From positions 1 through 64,000 of the forward strand of contig NZ_JAOTID010000006.1 in NCBI RefSeq assembly GCF_026163695.1: DNA of 64,000 nt, read 5' to 3'. A program made the position numbers and the translations under genes. Below are positions 63,062-64,000 of this stretch, piece after piece (within the stretch, counting starts at the first letter, position 1; every line of letters starts with the position of its first letter). This DNA comes from Shumkonia mesophila. GTDB lineage: Bacteria > Pseudomonadota > Alphaproteobacteria > Rhodospirillales > Shumkoniaceae. The notes under the pieces were generated by a model that saw only the letters and a list, made by a program, of their open reading frames with translations, was not told the DNA's origin and did no database searches.

Positions 63062-64000
63062 TCAGCGGGCCGAGGCCAGGGGATGGGCCTGGCGAACCAA
63101 GGCCTTCATCCGCTCCTCCAGCACATGGGTATAGATCTGGGTGGTCGCAATGTCGGCATGCCCCAACATCTGCTGCAGCGAGCGCAGGTCCGCCCCATGC
63201 GCCAGCAGGTGGCTGGCGAACGAATGGCGAAGGACGTGGGGCGAAACGCGTCGGCCGTCGAGCCCGGCCTCGGCGGCCAGTTCCTTAAGGATCTGGGCGA
63301 AGCGCATGCGCGTCAGGTAGCCGGCCCGCGCGCGCGACGGGAACAGCCAGCGCGAGACGGCGGCCCGCGCCCTGCCCTTTGCGATGAAGGCGCCACGCAC
63401 CGCCTTGTAGGCGTCGATGGCCGCCATCGCCGGGTCGCTGAGGGGCACCATCCGCTCCTTGCCGCCCTTGCCCCGCACGATCAGGACCCGCCCGTCGCGG
63501 GACACCGCCGACAACGGCAGCCCGACCAGTTCGGAGACCCTGAGGCCGGTCGCGTAGAGCACCTCCAGCAGGGCGGCGCGGCGCAGTCCCTCGGCATCCT
63601 CGCGCCGGTGCGCGGCCACGAGCAGGCTGTCGACCTCGGCTTCGCTCAGATATTTCGGCAGCGGCCGGCCCAGGCGCGGTCCGTCGATGGTGGCCGAGGG
63701 ATCGTCGCTCCGCTCGCCGTTGCCGTAGAGAAAGCGGAAGAATTGGCGCAGGGCCGACAACCGGCGGGCGCCGGTGCGGGCCGACAGGCCGGCCGCCGCC
63801 AGCCCGGCCAGGTAGCGGCGCACATCGGCGGCGTCGGCATCCTCGGGCAGGCGTCGGCGGCCGGCAAGAAAGCCCGCGAAGTCGGTAAGGTCGCGGCGAT
63901 ACGAATCCAGCGTGTTGGGCGAGGCGCCGCGTTCCGCCACCATCATTTCCAGGAACGCCTCGACCCGCCGCGAGCCGGGCGCCTCGGCCGGCCGGGGCGG
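63062..64000 (-). CDS. xerD: Tyrosine recombinase XerD (5' end outside window)
   Basis: A site-specific recombinase that resolves chromosome dimers with XerC at dif. The visible part has the N-terminal SAM-like core-binding domain and all catalytic residues: Arg in TGLRVSEL, Lys in GKGGKER, HxxR in [11 protein letters not shown], His in [10 protein letters not shown] and Tyr in QIYTHV. The frame remains open to the last base of the window, with residues VEAFLEMM before the first internal Met that are typical of Xer N-termini, so the true start lies beyond position 64000. Confidence 0.92.
   Translation of the reverse strand, partial: PPRPAEAPGSRRVEAFLEMMVAERGASPNTLDSYRRDLTDFAGFLAGRRRLPEDADAADVRRYLAGLAAAGLSARTGARRLSALRQFFRFLYGNGERSDDPSATIDGPRLGRPLPKYLSEAEVDSLLVAAHRREDAEGLRRAALLEVLYATGLRVSELVGLPLSAVSRDGRVLIVRGKGGKERMVPLSDPAMAAIDAYKAVRGAFIAKGRARAAVSRWLFPSRARAGYLTRMRFAQILKELAAEAGLDGRRVSPHVLRHSFASHLLAHGADLRSLQQMLGHADIATTQIYTHVLEERMKALVRQAHPLASAR

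Overview
The window looks like chromosome of a high-GC alphaproteobacterium, most likely a Rhodospirillales relative of Magnetospirillum or Azospirillum. The basis is gene order and protein character (radA-cvpA-purF, yfgM-bamB-der, prsA-argJ-mutT beside secA, a Rhodobacter-type malyl-CoA lyase, a FixL-like PAS kinase, a hemerythrin chemoreceptor). No species is assigned. The first ~90 bases are a G/C homopolymer run that looks like an assembly artefact at a contig end. The last gene (xerD) runs off the right edge.

Layout. 0.2-4.6 kb: radA, cvpA, purF and an SDR oxidoreductase. 4.7-7.8 kb: a nitric-oxide detoxification unit, with a perfect TTGAC-N4-GTCAA palindrome, quinol NO reductase and a SirB2-like membrane protein. 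7.9-9.4 kb: a small Cys-containing orphan ORF, a flavin reductase-like protein and a PfpI/DJ-1 protein. 9.5-13.5 kb: a lower-GC foreign island holding an orphan phage terminase small subunit, an EVE + PD-(D/E)XK nuclease-like protein, a small membrane protein and a ParB-like protein; a defence role is inferred. 13.6-18.6 kb: DeoR regulator, a PAS histidine kinase with an eroded ATP-binding site, Sel1 protein, lipoprotein and thioredoxin-like protein. 18.8-25.1 kb: yfgM-bamB-der, then convergent serC-serA. 25.3-33.3 kb: periplasmic CYTH-like protein, SLC13-type carrier, two-subunit TPP decarboxylase-like enzyme and a hemerythrin chemoreceptor. 33.5-35.3 kb: DUF6602 nuclease-like protein, tRNA-Leu(UAA), DUF2442 protein and a partial tRNA duplication. 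35.3-42.3 kb: a glutamate/aspartate-type ABC importer and a tripartite tricarboxylate transporter. 42.3-49 kb: DUF1194, MarR-GNAT, and an SPW-protein/KdpDE-like cassette bounded by AT-rich DNA. 49-56 kb: cinA-like gene, GNAT-MutT fusion, argJ, prsA, secA. 56-64 kb: hydroxyacid dehydrogenase, amidohydrolase, ilvD, RAYT transposase, accA, malyl-CoA lyase, xerD.

The most distinctive system is a REP-associated tyrosine transposase (60073-60732) with its repeats. Three further palindromic elements without a transposase lie at 16323-16441, 18650-18751 and 49830-49953, and a degenerate one at about 11948-12028. They sit flush against gene ends, supply stop codons, and in one case supply the start codon and probably the ribosome-binding site of a cinA-like gene. 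At least two unrelated intergenic palindrome families also occur. No rRNA and no CRISPR array were seen.
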